A model generated the notes under the pieces. It was not told where the DNA came from, searched no databases, and saw only the letters and a program-made list of their open reading frames with translations. A DNA stretch of 64,000 nt. Origin: Hevea brasiliensis. Taxonomy: Eukaryota; Streptophyta; Magnoliopsida; Malpighiales; Euphorbiaceae. The number at the start of each line of letters is the position of its first letter. Position 1 is the stretch's first letter. The position numbers were made by a program, and so were the translations under genes. This document shows positions 1-11,093 of the stretch, piece after piece. Location: assembly GCF_030052815.1 (NCBI RefSeq), contig NC_079505.1, forward strand, positions 4,398,209-4,462,208. The letters are read 5' to 3'.

Positions 1-905
1 TTTGTAAGTGACAAACCGGTTTCTGTGTGAACACATGTTATAAGTAGCACCAGTATTAAGAATCCACGAATTTTGTCCATGATATGAACTCACGAATAAA
101 ATTTCTCCAGCACTGTCAACGCCATCAAAATCAATAAAACTATCAACCACATTCGCAGAACTTTCTAATTGCTTTCCCTTTTTATTTTTCAACTTGAGAC
201 AGTCTCTCCTGTAGTGACCTTGCTCCTCGCACTCAAAACAGTTGGCCTTTTTCATTCTTGACTTAGATCTGGCCTTAGATTTCTTCCTGCTGGAAGAACC
301 CTCCCTTGAATGTGTTCTTCCCCTGCTCACCAAACCTTTCCCCTCAAATCTTTCTCTATTATCTGAAAATTTCTTTTTCAACTCCTTCGATTTAAGAGAA
401 TTACTAACATTGTCTAGTGATATACTATCTTTCCCATACAACAGAGTATCAACAAAACTTTTATAGGAGGGTGGCAAAGAACATAACACAATAAGGGCCT
501 GATCCTCACTATCAATCTCAATATCAATATTCTTCAGGTCCATAATGATTAAATTGAATTCATCCAGATGTTCTTTAATGGATGTACCTTCGCTCATTCT
601 TAGATTGTAAAGCCTTTTCTTCAGATACAGGCGGTTGATCAGCGATTTGGCTGAGTACAACTCCTCTAATTTCTTCCATGCCGCAGATGCTGAGCTTTCA
701 CCAACAATCTAGCATAGGACATTATCAGTTATGCTCATGAAAATCGCACTCAAGGTTCTCTCCTTTAATTGCCTTCCATAAGCCTTGTAGGATCAAAGAA
801 GATTTAATTTTAATCTTCCGTAGATTGAAACTCGATGCACCATTAAACTTCTCTATCTCATACTTCGTTGAAGATGGCGCCATCTGTAAACCCTAGGTTT
901 TTCGC
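1..905 (-). pseudogene. Ty1-copia gag-protease remnant (5' part of an element, cut by window edge)
   Basis: On the minus strand the reading begins with an ATG near 881 and a copia-type Gag start (MAPSSTKYEIEKFNG). A CCHC zinc knuckle (C-x2-C-x4-H-x4-C, CFECEEQGHYRRDC) lies near 200-240, and the copia protease signature WILNTGATYNMC follows near 30-75, where WILDTGA is usual. The gene is broken: the frame shifts after the first 30 or so codons and an in-frame TAG lies near 711. The D-to-N change in the protease DTG triad also argues that it is dead. Integrase and reverse transcriptase would lie left of the window. Together with the primer site and LTR to the right this is the 5' end of a minus-strand copia element. 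Confidence 0.85.
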
Positions 906-910
906 ACAAA

Positions 911-922
911 GCTCTGATACCA
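911..922 (-). promoter_or_regulatory. Primer binding site of the copia element
   Basis: The minus strand reads TGGTATCAGAGC, the exact initiator-methionine tRNA complement used by most plant copia elements. It lies three bases inside the LTR end and about 30 bases before the Gag ATG. Confidence 0.8.
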
Positions 923-925
923 GTT

Positions 926-1294
926 TGTTATAACAAGCACGCAAATCTAAGGTACACACACAAATCGCACAATCACACTGTATTAAAGAGAGAAAAAGAA
1001 TAACTCAGGATTTAATGTGGTTCAACCGTAAGGTCTATGTTTACGGGCAAGACAAGAGAAAAAAGTTCCACTATGATGAAAAGAGCAAGATACAATCAAT
1101 CAGAACTCTCAAACCCTAACCCCAGTGTGTTTCCCGAATATCTCACAACTCTACCGCAAAGGGTAGAATATTACAATATTTATACTGGTCCATACCGCGA
1201 GGGATAGTGCCCTCCGCTACTAGCACGGATCTCACTTTTTATCCTAATCGGATCGCAGCATGAAACTTTCGGGTCGGATCACAATTCAGGTCCA
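926..1294 (-). mobile_element. 5' LTR of the Ty1-copia element
   Basis: On the plus strand the block starts TGTTATAACA next to the primer site, and a plausible outer end is the TCCA at 1291-1294, giving an LTR of about 370 bp bounded by TG and CA. The outer boundary is inferred because the partner LTR is outside the window. Confidence 0.6.
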
Positions 1295-1661
1295 TGAAAA
1301 ATATATCCAAAATTCAAGCCATAAAAATAATAATAAATAAAGAGAATTAATACATAAAATTGTTTATAAGAGTTTTGTTATTAGACATGGCAAGCATTGT
1401 TTAAAGGGGAAAAAACTTATGCAGCTAAATTATCAAAGAGATCAATTTAAGAAAAAAAGATGTTATATGTGAATACTAAGTATTCACTAAATCATTAAAT
1501 TTCACAATGAATATGTATGAAAAATTTATCTAAACATAATTTATTATAAACTCAAGACATAAATATGTGAATTTCATTTATTTTATTAGTAGATCTCTCT
1601 ATATATTGTATTTTGAGTCATATAAATCTGGTCTAAATAAAAGTTTCTTATGTTTATAATA
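1295..1661. other. AT-rich intergenic stretch
   Basis: Between the copia LTR and the Stowaway element I see only AT-rich DNA with no gene or clear repeat. Confidence 0.5.
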
Positions 1662-1727
1662 TTCCCTCCATCTCATTATAATAGCTTTTTAAGGGCTTTG
1701 CACAAGAATTAAAGAAACTGTTGGATA

Positions 1728-1766
<39 letters not shown>

Positions 1767-1974
1767 TTAAAAAATACTAATAATTGACCAAAATAATCTT
1801 ATTATTCATTGGAATGTGGAAGGGTATTAAGGAGAAATAAATGCATTGAAAATAATAATAGATTTGGGTAAAGTTAGAAAAAAAATTAATAAAAAAAATT
1901 AATGCTTTCTTAATTTTTTAAATTAGTAAATAAAGTGAGACAAAAATTTTCTAGATAATCTGTTATGGAGGGAG
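1662..1974. mobile_element. Stowaway-type MITE (Tc1/mariner)
   Basis: The ends are complementary: TTCCCTCCATCTCATTATAA on the left, and the right end read in reverse begins CTCCCTCCATAACAGATT. This is the classic Stowaway CTCCCTC terminus. A TA dinucleotide, the mariner target duplication, flanks each side (1660-1661 and 1975-1976). The 313-bp element has no coding capacity and carries a (TA)n run near 1730-1762. It lies about 330 bp beyond the 3' end of the first P450 gene. Confidence 0.85.
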
Positions 1975-2302
1975 TAGTATTTTCTAAATAGTTAATGCTT
2001 TCTTGATCATCTTTTTGAGTTCATAATAAATTGAGTATAAGAAAAATTTGAATATAATAAGGGGAAAATAATTAAAGCATTATAATTAATTGCATGATTA
2101 ATACAACCACTGAAATAAGAAACCCTAGCACAAAGAGAATACGTGCATTAAGCCATTCATTTTTCAAATTACATAATATAATACTAAAAACAAACTCATT
2201 ATTGATAATTTTAAATGAGTTTATTTTGACGATGACACAATCATTGATTATAAATCAAACAATAAAACAAGTTTTTATTCCAACAGACACGAACTATAAT
2301 CA

Positions 2303-3874
2303 TTAAAATCGAGGAGTTAAATGAACTCGCAGAGGATTCTTCATTGATATAGTGAGGTCGAATTTCTCAGTCAAATCAACATCTTCTCCATCAGCTGGTT
2401 TCCACTCAAAATGCCAAACCAAATTTGCCACAAGGTACTCCATATGAAGCATAGCCAACCCATAACCAGGGCAAATCCTCCTTCCTGCACCAAATGGCAT
2501 CATCTTGATCTCTCTACTTCCAGTCACATCAAACCCTTGTTGACGATGATCATTATCACCATCACTACTTTTCAAGAACCTCTCAGGCTTGAACTCCATT
2601 GGATTTTCCCAAACATTTGGGTCTCTCCCCATATCAGCAATCAAGAAGTTGACTGCAGTACCTTTTGGTACTTTGTAGCCACCCAATTCTACATCTTCTG
2701 TCACTGCATGCGGTGTCGCCGGTGCATACCCTGGTGGGTGCCGCCTCAAACCTTCTAGAACCACTGCTTTTATATAAGGCATCTTTTGCAGATCATCTTC
2801 TTTGATGAACTTCCTTTGATCATCTCCAATGCCACCTTTTATTTCTTCCAAAATCTTAGCTTGAATTGCTGGGTACTTCACTACGTTAGCCATGATCCAA
2901 TGCAATGCAGTCATCGTTGTATCGGTGCCGGCGCTGATGAATTCATTGCACAAACCAACAATTTCGACTTCTTTAAGGTTCTCCTCTTCTTCAGGAGCTT
3001 GAAAGTTTAGTAATGTATCTACGTAAAAAACACCACCTTGATCTTTTCTTGAAGTGTCTTGTTCTTGCTCCGATATCTTTTTTCTTGATCTTATCAGGGG
3101 AACAATGGCTTCGTCGTAACCGGTGACGATTTCAGTCAGCTTCTTCCATTGCTTTTTGCACAAGAACTTGCCCAACTTTGGCAGGATAATGAACAACTTG
3201 AATCGATGGAAATTCTTGAAAAGTCTTTGTTGAGCAGCTTCAATCTCTCTGATTTGTTTCTCTTCAACATTATCTCCAAAACACAAGAGAACCAACATAG
3301 AGAAGATTGCATGGCGAAAATATTCTTCCACAAAGACAGCTTTCTCGCCCTTAGAATCATGTTTAAAGGCATCAATCAGATTGTTCAGAACTCGCTCCCT
3401 GACATGGGAGAAAGATCTAAGCTGAGAAGGATTGAGAACTCCTGCTGTGAGATTTCTACGAAGAGCGCGCCAAGTAGGTCCATAAGGAGATTTACTAATG
3501 ATTTTCTTAGAGTTGCTAACGATGAGGTTGTTTATAGAAATGGGGCGGTCGGCGAAAACGGCACCGTTTTGGACAAGAGCTTGATGGGCCAGCGAGTTGT
3601 TGGTGATGTAAATGGTGGGTTGAGAGCCAAGATGGACAGTGATGAGAGGGCCATATTTCTGTCGAAGGTTAGAGATGATAGGGCCAAGTTCAAAGAATGA
3701 TTTCCCGCGAAAAACGAAGGTGGCTATGAGGGAAATTCTGGAAGGTCCAGGAGGGAGATTCGGATTCTTGTTGGTGGGTTTTGATGACGAAGAAAGAAGA
3801 TGATGAAGTTGAGTGATAAGAGGTTTCAGGAGAAGACATAGGCAGAGAGAAGCAAAGAAGATGAAGAGCTCCAT
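2303..3874 (-). CDS. Cytochrome P450, CYP89A-like (first copy)
   Basis: A single 523-residue frame without introns, the usual length and structure for plant CYP89A. It starts with an N-terminal signal anchor (residues 1-25, for the ER membrane) followed by the proline hinge LPPGPS (40-45). The C-helix motif WRALRR is at 135-140, the I-helix oxygen-binding motif SAGTDTT at 314-320, the K-helix E374-x-x-R377, PERF at 430-433, and the haem loop FGAGRRICPG at 461-470 with Cys468 as haem ligand. All core residues are intact, so an active monooxygenase is expected. Family members use NADPH-P450 reductase; Arabidopsis CYP89A9 oxidises chlorophyll catabolites, but the substrate here cannot be read from sequence. 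The second copy at 14356-15939 is very similar. The start is fixed by alignment of the two copies and by the upstream TATA box. Confidence 0.95.
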   Translation of the reverse strand: MELFIFFASLCLCLLLKPLITQLHHLLSSSSKPTNKNPNLPPGPSRISLIATFVFRGKSFFELGPIISNLRQKYGPLITVHLGSQPTIYITNNSLAHQALVQNGAVFADRPISINNLIVSNSKKIISKSPYGPTWRALRRNLTAGVLNPSQLRSFSHVRERVLNNLIDAFKHDSKGEKAVFVEEYFRHAIFSMLVLLCFGDNVEEKQIREIEAAQQRLFKNFHRFKLFIILPKLGKFLCKKQWKKLTEIVTGYDEAIVPLIRSRKKISEQEQDTSRKDQGGVFYVDTLLNFQAPEEEENLKEVEIVGLCNEFISAGTDTTMTALHWIMANVVKYPAIQAKILEEIKGGIGDDQRKFIKEDDLQKMPYIKAVVLEGLRRHPPGYAPATPHAVTEDVELGGYKVPKGTAVNFLIADMGRDPNVWENPMEFKPERFLKSSDGDNDHRQQGFDVTGSREIKMMPFGAGRRICPGYGLAMLHMEYLVANLVWHFEWKPADGEDVDLTEKFDLTISMKNPLRVHLTPRF

Positions 3875-3875
3875 T

Positions 3876-3922
<47 letters not shown>

Positions 3923-3924
3923 AT
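3826..3924 (-). promoter_or_regulatory. Upstream ATG and overlapping short reading frame in the CYP89A-1 leader
   Basis: An ATG at 3924-3922 lies 50 nt before the P450 start and out of frame with it. It runs through the CT/GA repeat and into the P450 coding region, ending at a TGA at 3828-3826 (32 codons). If transcription starts about 30 nt after the TATA box, this ATG is in the mRNA and could reduce translation. The paralogue has TTG at the same place. Confidence 0.5.
3879..3918. repeat. (CT)20 microsatellite in the CYP89A-1 leader
   Basis: Twenty CT units sit between the TATA box and the P450 ATG. The second copy has only five units at 15944-15953, which accounts for the 30-nt difference in TATA-to-ATG spacing. 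Confidence 0.95.
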
Positions 3925-3963
3925 GTGAGTGTATGCTTATGGATATTCAATTGTTAAGCATGG

Positions 3964-3971
3964 TATTTATA
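3964..3971 (-). promoter_or_regulatory. TATA box of CYP89A-1
   Basis: TATAAATA on the minus strand, 90 nt before the ATG. The surrounding leader, including GCATACACT and AACAATTGAATATCC, is conserved in front of the second copy, which supports its use. Homology between the two promoters resumes at 4031-4078 (CAGATCCATTAAAAA on the plus strand). Confidence 0.7.
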
Positions 3972-4160
3972 GAAACTTTTTTCACCTAAAATAAGGTTGG
4001 TGAACTTTTTTTTTTTTTTTTTCTCTTAATTTTATTCATAAATATAACTTGCTGCCTTTCAGATCCATTAAAAAATGCCGAAAGGGTAACTTGTAATAGT
4101 AGATTAACAATAATTTTAATTTCATTTCGTAATTAAGGAAAATCAATTCTTTTTCTTGTA

Positions 4161-4161
<1 letters not shown>

Positions 4162-4205
<44 letters not shown>

Positions 4206-4217
4206 TATTATTATTTG
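4162..4217. repeat. (ATT)n microsatellite
   Basis: About 18 ATT units, with one ACT interruption, upstream of the first P450 gene. Confidence 0.95.
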
Positions 4218-4851
4218 CTCTTTCATATGAAAGAGGAATGGAATTTTCATTTCTTTAATAGGAAGCTTGATTCTGCATGATCTATACTTGTGCCTTAATC
4301 TCAAGCCGTATCAATTAATTGTTTTTTAAAGGAAAAGAAAAGGTCTTCGTTGAGATTAAAACTATTATAAACAATTATTTCTAAAAATTAATTAAACAAT
4401 AAAATCAGAGTTTTTATAAGTATCAGATTTTACTAGACTGTCTGCCAAAGAATTTGAGATTAAAGCGATCTAAATTATGCTTTAATTAATTTTTTTTTTT
4501 TATATAGCAAGATTTAGTTATTGTTTGCAATAGAGTTTACTTCTTAAATGACATGACTAATAGGGAAATTTTATTTAAAATCGATTTATTATATATCCAA
4601 AATATTAGATAATTATTAAAATTTATATTGAGAAAATACTTTTTAAAATATAATAGTAAGAGAATATTAAAAAGTAATTTAAAATTAAATTTAATAAAAT
4701 TTATTCATAAAATAATAAAATAATTTTGTTAATTTATTTTTTTAATAGCATTTAAAATGATATTTAAAAAATAATAATAATTTTGATGCTTCAATTTTAA
4801 TGCGAAATAGACACTTAATCCAAGTAATTAATTAACTATATTAATGACTTG

Positions 4852-5140
4852 AGTCAGATTCAATGAAGAAAAAACAATTATTGAAGGGAATGGAAGATTG
4901 ATGACTCTCTAAAACCTTCAAAATCAATAATAGTTCTACTTCATTAGAGTCCCTTAAGCTATTGGGCAAGAAAATTACAATTTCGAAGAATTCCACCAAT
5001 ATCTGCAGAGCCAAGATTCCAAATAGATGAAGCATAACATTCCATTTGAGAATGGGAAAAGCAGGTGGTAGCTAAAAGGGAACATGGTCTCGCAACTTTT
5101 GCAGCTTCTCAATTCTTTGCACTGTGAGGGAAAATGATTA
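4852..5140 (+). pseudogene. Possible RNase H-like (RVT_3) remnant of a LINE
   Basis: The plus strand reads LESDSMKKKQLLKGMED early on and, after a frame change, GNMVSQL and LATFAASQF. These resemble the LESDS and GN-x-VAH-x-LAKFA motifs of plant LINE-type RNase H domains. Stops and frame changes interrupt it. The match is short, so this is tentative. Confidence 0.35.
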
Positions 5141-7501
5141 TGCTTCATATATATACATATATATGTGAAAGCTTTTATTTTATAGAAATAGAAAATTTCA
5201 TTAATCATATAATAGAAAATTTCATTAATCATATAAATCGCTAGAGATTTATAAAAACACTTAGTTTCATAATTTAAATTTATCAATTATTTAGCTTCCA
5301 TTTATTACTATTCTCTCTTATATAATTAATTTAACCAAAAGAAAAATTAATTAGAGGATTAAATAATTTACAAATTAAAAATAAATGAACTAAGTTTATT
5401 TTTAAAAAGTTTTGTTAAAATATAGAAATTAAATAGTAATATATATGTATAAAAGATTATTTTAATAAAAAACTTGCATTCCTCCAACAATTATGCAATC
5501 ATAATATTTGACAGAAGCAAGTCAACTTCCAAAAATTAATGACTTCAAGTCCGTGAGTTTTTTGAAAAAAAAAAAAGTCATGAGCTCCAAATATCTTTTT
5601 ATCTAAGGAATTCTATTTAAAAATGAAAATTTTAATTTATTACAATAAAAATTATATTTTAATTTGATTAAAAATTGACCATTTTCATCACGAGATGATA
5701 TAAAAATAAAATTTTCATTTGTGGTTTAATATTTTAGACTCAAAATTTAAATTTTAATCATTAAGATAAGGATTAAATCCACTTATCAATTGAAATAATT
5801 TATAAAATTAATTAAAAATGCATATTAAAATAAAATTTTAATTAATAATGAAATTTAAAGGTTTCAATTATATGGGGGGTTATTCAGGAAATGCCCAAAT
5901 ATTAAGTTGGAGTAACTTGTAAGAGTCTATTTGGTATTGTGATATTCAAATCTACTTTTTAGAAAAATATCATTTTGAGGGGATAATTAATTTTTTTTTG
6001 TTTCATCTTTGAGAAATAAGGATAGTGAGGGAAATTTTAAATTTGAATCTTTTTATCTATCTATTTCGAGAATTATCACTTTTGTAGTAAGAAAAATAAA
6101 AAATTACATTCTAATTCACAGCCATTTTCTTTGTCTAGGAAACCTTCATTAAATCCGAAAAATTCATTTTTATAGAAATAGGAAAACTCCACATGTTATT
6201 TCAAAGGAAAACAAGAAACACTCCCCATCACCTTGGAGAGATATTGTTGGGAGGGAAAGTCACAAACCCTGAAAGAATTAGTCTTCTACAAATCATAATT
6301 TAGACACAGAGGATACCTAATGTACCAATAATAATAATAATCATAATCATATTTTTGATATATAATTTTTTGATTTATTGTTGGAACATCCATCATAGTA
6401 AACAACATCCCTATAATTAAACTCTTTCATTCTTTTCTACCTTTCTTCTTTTTGAGTGGCTACTGGTGAGTATTTTCATCGTGGTTACCTCTCCCCTTTT
6501 TTTTGTATTTTTTTTAATAATATCCAGATCTGTATCCTTTTGAATCAAATTTGTATTTGTTTTCAGTCTATTTCTATTGATAAATCTGAGTTTTGTTGCA
6601 TCCTTTGGAAGGACTTGGTATCTCCACTTCTGTAAGGATTTGGTATTTCCTCATTTGTAAGAATTTACTATTTCTTCCACTGCGAGGATTTATTTTTCTT
6701 TTTTATTAAGTGTTTTGATTTATTATTTGGGTGATAGTACAATAGTAGAAAATACATATTTTTCTCTTCGTGAAGATATTATTTTTTGATGATTTCCAAA
6801 TCAGAATTTTAGGAAAACTATGGAGTTGAACAGTGATTGATTGCCACCGAGTAGAGTGTGCTTCCTACCAAATAGCTAAATCAAATATTCTATCGACATA
6901 ATCAAATTTTTCAAATCAAGATGATTGCTATTATATTTTATATAAGTTGTTTATATTAAATTTTCTTATGTAAAATTATAATAGTATAAAATTTAATACT
7001 TCAAATTTATATTCTATCTCCATTTAATGAAAATTTTATCTTTTATTTTCTAAAAACCAAAAACATCCCTATGATTTCCGAATGTTTTGCTTATTCAATT
7101 GTACTTTCGTGCTAAGCAGTTGACTCCACTTATTTCATACGTAGAAAATAAATATTTTAGTCCATTATTACAGCAGAATAGAACACTTGTTTTTATATAA
7201 ACTAGCAAAGTACTTATTAATTATTATTATTATACTAAGATAACGTCACGAGCCAGATTACGTAATGTGAAATTTATTTTTAATTTAACTAATAAATACA
7301 AATCATTCACATCAATATTAGAAGAATTTCATAAATAATTTTTTAATGATTAGGTTTCTACAAAATTCTTAATGAGTCTAGATGTACAATAACCTATGAT
7401 TATTTATTTAAATTTGCTTGCGTACATTAGTTCACGAGCACCATAATTACAGTTTAAAAATGCTATAACTAAAACTAGATATTATCAACTGTATACATAC
7501 C
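5141..7501. other. AT-rich intergenic region, no gene seen
   Basis: I see no coding region or clear transposon ends here. Near 6604-6705 an imperfect direct repeat of about 27 bp (pattern AAGGATTTGGTATTTCC) recurs three to four times. Confidence 0.5.
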
Positions 7502-7517
7502 AAGAAAAATCCTTCTC

Positions 7518-9090
7518 GGTTCGGCCGAGCGTCCTTTGGTGGCCTAGGAGACGACGTCTCCTTCTCCGGCCAGGTTAGGTTCCATCGCTTTTCCGTTTAG
7601 TATTGTATGGCTTTAGGTTTTGTTTGTGGTTATGCGGATCTTGGTTCCTTTTTTTTTGTTGAAGGTCTGCTATGGAAGCTAGTTTTTCTGTAGATGGTAT
7701 GTAGTTTGATGCGTCTTGAGTGATGCGATAGTCCTCTACCAAGCGGATTATCGATGAATATGGGAGATTTCTATAAAAATGCTACTTGCGGATTGCAGCA
7801 CCGCGTTAACAAATGGTTACTGGCATTTCATAGCTAGATGAGACTAAGATTTTGTGGCTCTTGCGTTTCCCTCTGTTCCATGGCATCAGCACTTGAGTCT
7901 CAGGGGTTGTTTGGTTCACCTGTTGGGTGCAGTTGATAACTGATAGATACCAAATAAATGAATTAAAATATTTAATAAGTTTAAAAAAATAAGGTTGATA
8001 TCTGATGAGTAGCTGATATGATACCCATGATATATTACCCATCTCCTACAATTTGTATCAATTCTATTTTTAGAACTGTTTCTTATCAGCTGATAGCTGA
8101 TTTCATTTTATTTTTTATTTTGACCATATTTTTTTTTTATTTAACTCGAAAATTAATATTATTAATATTTTTATATTTTTCATTTATAATTTTAACATTT
8201 TAATTAACACATTTCACCTTTGTAAAAATATTTTTTATTAATAACATAAAATATAAAATATTTATTTATATCTAAAACTTAAAATTAATTATAAATTTTA
8301 ATTTTATCAACAATAATAATTACTTTATTATTTTATTTAAACTTTTAAAATTATTTAATTATTTTTTAAAAAAATTAATTATTTTCATATTTCAATAATA
8401 AAATAAATAATTTAATATAATAGATTAATAATTATATTTTTATTTTAATAATATAATAAATGATATAATATATTAATTTGATAATTGTATTTTTAATTTA
8501 ATAATAAAATAAATAATATAATATAATAAATTTATAATTTTATATTTATTTTAATAATAAAATAAATTATATAATATATACCCTTATTGGTCATTTTACA
8601 TATCAACAGCAACGTTTAAATATAGTTTTACCAAACACTTAACATAAATCAGCTAACAGTTATCAGCTATCAGCTAACAGTTATCAGCTGTATTCAACAG
8701 TTAAACCAAACAGTCTCTTAGTATTTTAACTGGAAGAGTTGGTTCGGGTGGCAGTGGTTGGTTCTTCTTTTGTCCAAGCTTTTATGGTTTGTTCTTGCTT
8801 AACTTAGGTAGAAGGATCTCCACGCTTGGCTTTCGGCGAGCTTTTCTTCGCTCAGCCATTGATGACGATGGCAAACTGAAGGCAGAAGAAATTACTAGGT
8901 TTTCTTAGTTGTTTCTGTTAGGGTTTATTGTAAGAGACTAGGCTTGTATGTTTTGGACTTCTTCTGTAGGTGAGGCTCTAGTTTGGAGTTTCAGGCTTTA
9001 AGCTTTTCTGTAATATGAACAATTTGCACCGTCTCTGCGGCCATGATATGCAAGTTTAATTTGCAATTAAAAAAAAAAAGAAAAAAGAAA
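7518..9090 (+). mobile_element. Non-LTR retroposon with poly-A tail and TSD
   Basis: A 16-bp direct repeat flanks the block: AAGAAAAATCCTTCTC at 7502-7517 and AAGAAAACTCCTTCTC at 9091-9106, with 15 of 16 identical. The right end is an A-rich tail from about 9068, as expected for LINE-mediated insertion in plus orientation. Removing the MITE at 7901-8717 leaves about 750 bp that is GC-richer than its surroundings and has no recognisable protein domain. It may be a 5'-truncated LINE tail, a non-autonomous derivative or a retroposed transcript. Confidence 0.7.
7901..8717. mobile_element. MITE (Harbinger- or hAT-like) nested in the retroposon
   Basis: The ends form an inverted repeat of about 40 bp: GGTTGTTTGGTTCACCTGTT on the left and, reversed from the right, GACTGTTTGGTTTAACTGTT. 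Sub-terminal GATAACTGATAG-type motifs recur at both ends. The interior is AT-rich and non-coding. The flanking TCA and TTA are close to a Harbinger TTA target but not identical, so the superfamily is uncertain. Confidence 0.65.
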
Positions 9091-9155
9091 AAGAAAACTC
9101 CTTCTCCCAATGAGCTCCAAGTGCTGGCCTCATTATTAATACAATTGCTTCTAAG

Positions 9156-10204
9156 TAGGGGTGGCCACGATTCAGGAACCGCCGGTTACGGTTCCTGAAC
9201 CGCCGGTTCAGGTTCAATGAAATCATGAACCTGAATCAAACCGTCATGGGACGTTGGAAGACGATTCTTGAGCAATGGTCCGGTTCGAGCCCCGGTTTAA
9301 AACGGTTTAGAGGACGGTTTGAAAAATGACAATTCAAGACGGTTTGAAAGCGGTTTAGGGGCGGTTTAAGAGCAACTTAAAGGAAAAAATTATAGAAAAA
9401 TTTTAGTAATTTAGAATTTAAGTTATATTTGTAAAAATATTTCAATTTTTCTTAGAAATCTTTCAATGAAAATAAAATAAGAAAAATAAGAATAAAAATA
9501 ACTTATTTTTAAGAAAAATTTAATAAGCAAAGACTTGAATTTATTAAAAAACTAGAGATAAAACTAATTTTAAAAAAAATAGAAAAATGTGCATAAACTT
9601 AATTTTACCTATGTATCCCTTTAGAATTTAGAGGAATCAAAATTTTCAGTTATAAGTTGAGAGAAGGGAAATTGAGGTGGTTTGGTCATATGAAGCATAG
9701 ACATAGGAAAGCTCCAATTAGACAAGTAGAGCATATTGGGTTGAGGATAGAATGAAAATAATAGGTAGACCAAAATCGACTTAGAGGAGAATAGTACAAC
9801 ATGACCTAGAAGCATTACACATTTCAGAGGATTTAACCAAAAATCGTTTAGAGTGGAGAAAGAATCCATATAGCCGACCCCAATAAATTTTTGGGATAAA
9901 AGCTTAATTGAATTGAGTATTATTTACCCTTTTTAAAAAAATTATATGATAATTAATAATTAAAAAAATATAAAAGAAAAAAAAATCAAAATAGAGGGTA
10001 TTGAAAATTTTATTGAAAATATAAAATAATAACAGAGTAATTGAGATAGTATTAAAATTTTCAGTGAGTATAAAAATAATAAAGTAGGGGAATTGTGAAA
10101 GTACTGAGAATTAAAAGGAGTGTAGAAAATAATTATTTAGAAAATTTGAGAGAAATTGAAAGAGTATTAAGAATTAAAGAGAGTGTAGAGAATTAATGAA
10201 TTAA

Positions 10205-10252
<48 letters not shown>

Positions 10253-10475
10253 GAATTAGGAGTAGAATGAAGTATTTATTGAATTTTTTGTATTTAAATC
10301 GCCGGTTTGGTCCGGTTCGGAACCGCCGGTTCACGGTTTCTAAAAATTATGAACCTGAACCAAACCGTAGAAGGACGGTTTCGGTCCGGTTTGAAGCCGG
10401 TTCCGGTTTTGACCGGTTTCGGTCCGGTTTTGACCGAACCGGTTCCGGTTCGAAACCGAACCGTGGCCATCCCTA
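9156..10475. mobile_element. Non-autonomous hAT element with perfect 8-bp TSD
   Basis: The element is flanked by CTTCTAAG on both sides (9148-9155 and 10476-10483), the 8-bp duplication typical of hAT. The termini are inverted: TAGGGGTGGCCACGATTC on the left and TAGGGATGGCCACGGTTC on the right read in reverse. Sub-terminal regions are dense in AACCG/CGGTT motifs that could bind a transposase. No transposase reading frame is present. The interior contains a LINE tail (9640-9915) and a (TA)n run at about 10208-10250. Confidence 0.88.
9640..9915 (+). pseudogene. RTE-type LINE 3' end fragment inside the hAT element
   Basis: The plus strand reads LRWFGHMKHRHRKAPIRQ and, further on, ERIHIADPNKFLG. 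These match the C-terminal RLRWFGHV and IHVADP segments seen at the end of many plant RTE-type LINE polymerases. The frame between them is broken by stops. The following TTTTTGGGATAAAAGCTT resembles the usual RTE 3' tail. It was either inserted into the hAT element or captured by it. Confidence 0.6.
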
Positions 10476-10483
10476 CTTCTAAG

Positions 10484-11093
10484 CTTAACATAACCAATCT
10501 AGGTGTATATATTATATGCACGTTATATATAGTCAATGTGCGTCTCGTGATTTAATTTTTTTATTAATTTTTCATATGTAATATAATATTATTATAAAAT
10601 ATTAATTTTTATAGCAAATTATATTGAGTATTTTCTTGTCATAATATTAAATTATAATGACTGTATTTTATTATAATTAAAGTTAATTAAAAAAGTTTCA
10701 TGAAAATAAAATTAATAAGATATATTACTTTAATTAATATATATACATATATATTTGATATTTGTCTTTATATGTATGTATAAAAGATTTAAATATTATT
10801 TTTAAAAGCAGTTCAATACTAAAAAAAGTAGGTATCTAAAAAAAAATTAATTTTCCATAAAATTAATATTAAATAAAAACATTTGCAAATAATTTTTATA
10901 TTAAAAAAATTATTCACTAAATAATATTACTGTTAGCAAATATATAATAAAATATATAGTTTTAAATTTTTTTTTAAAAAATTAAATAATTGAAAAAAAT
11001 TAAAGTTTATATTCAAACACAGAATCTCATGTTTAGTTGATTTTTATTATGTTAAGAATATATCTTTTCTATGCACCTTTTAATTAATAATCT
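10484..11093. other. AT-rich intergenic stretch
   Basis: No gene or defined repeat seen between the hAT element and the solo LTR. Confidence 0.5.

Noticed and set aside
3149..3700. 183-codon plus-strand frame inside CYP89A-1, with a similar 188-codon frame at 15277-15843
   Set aside because: Both are antisense shadows of the P450 coding sequence and are explained by its conservation.
3690..3950. 86-residue frame overlapping the CYP89A-1 start (Arg/Glu repeat)
   Set aside because: Its first codon is TTG, and the Arg/Glu part is only the GA microsatellite read as protein. The real ATG in the leader is in another frame and is reported separately.
10267..10555. Frames rich in Arg-Phe-Gly-Pro near 10.3-10.5 kb on both strands
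   Set aside because: They are translations of the CCGGTT-type sub-terminal repeats of the hAT element.
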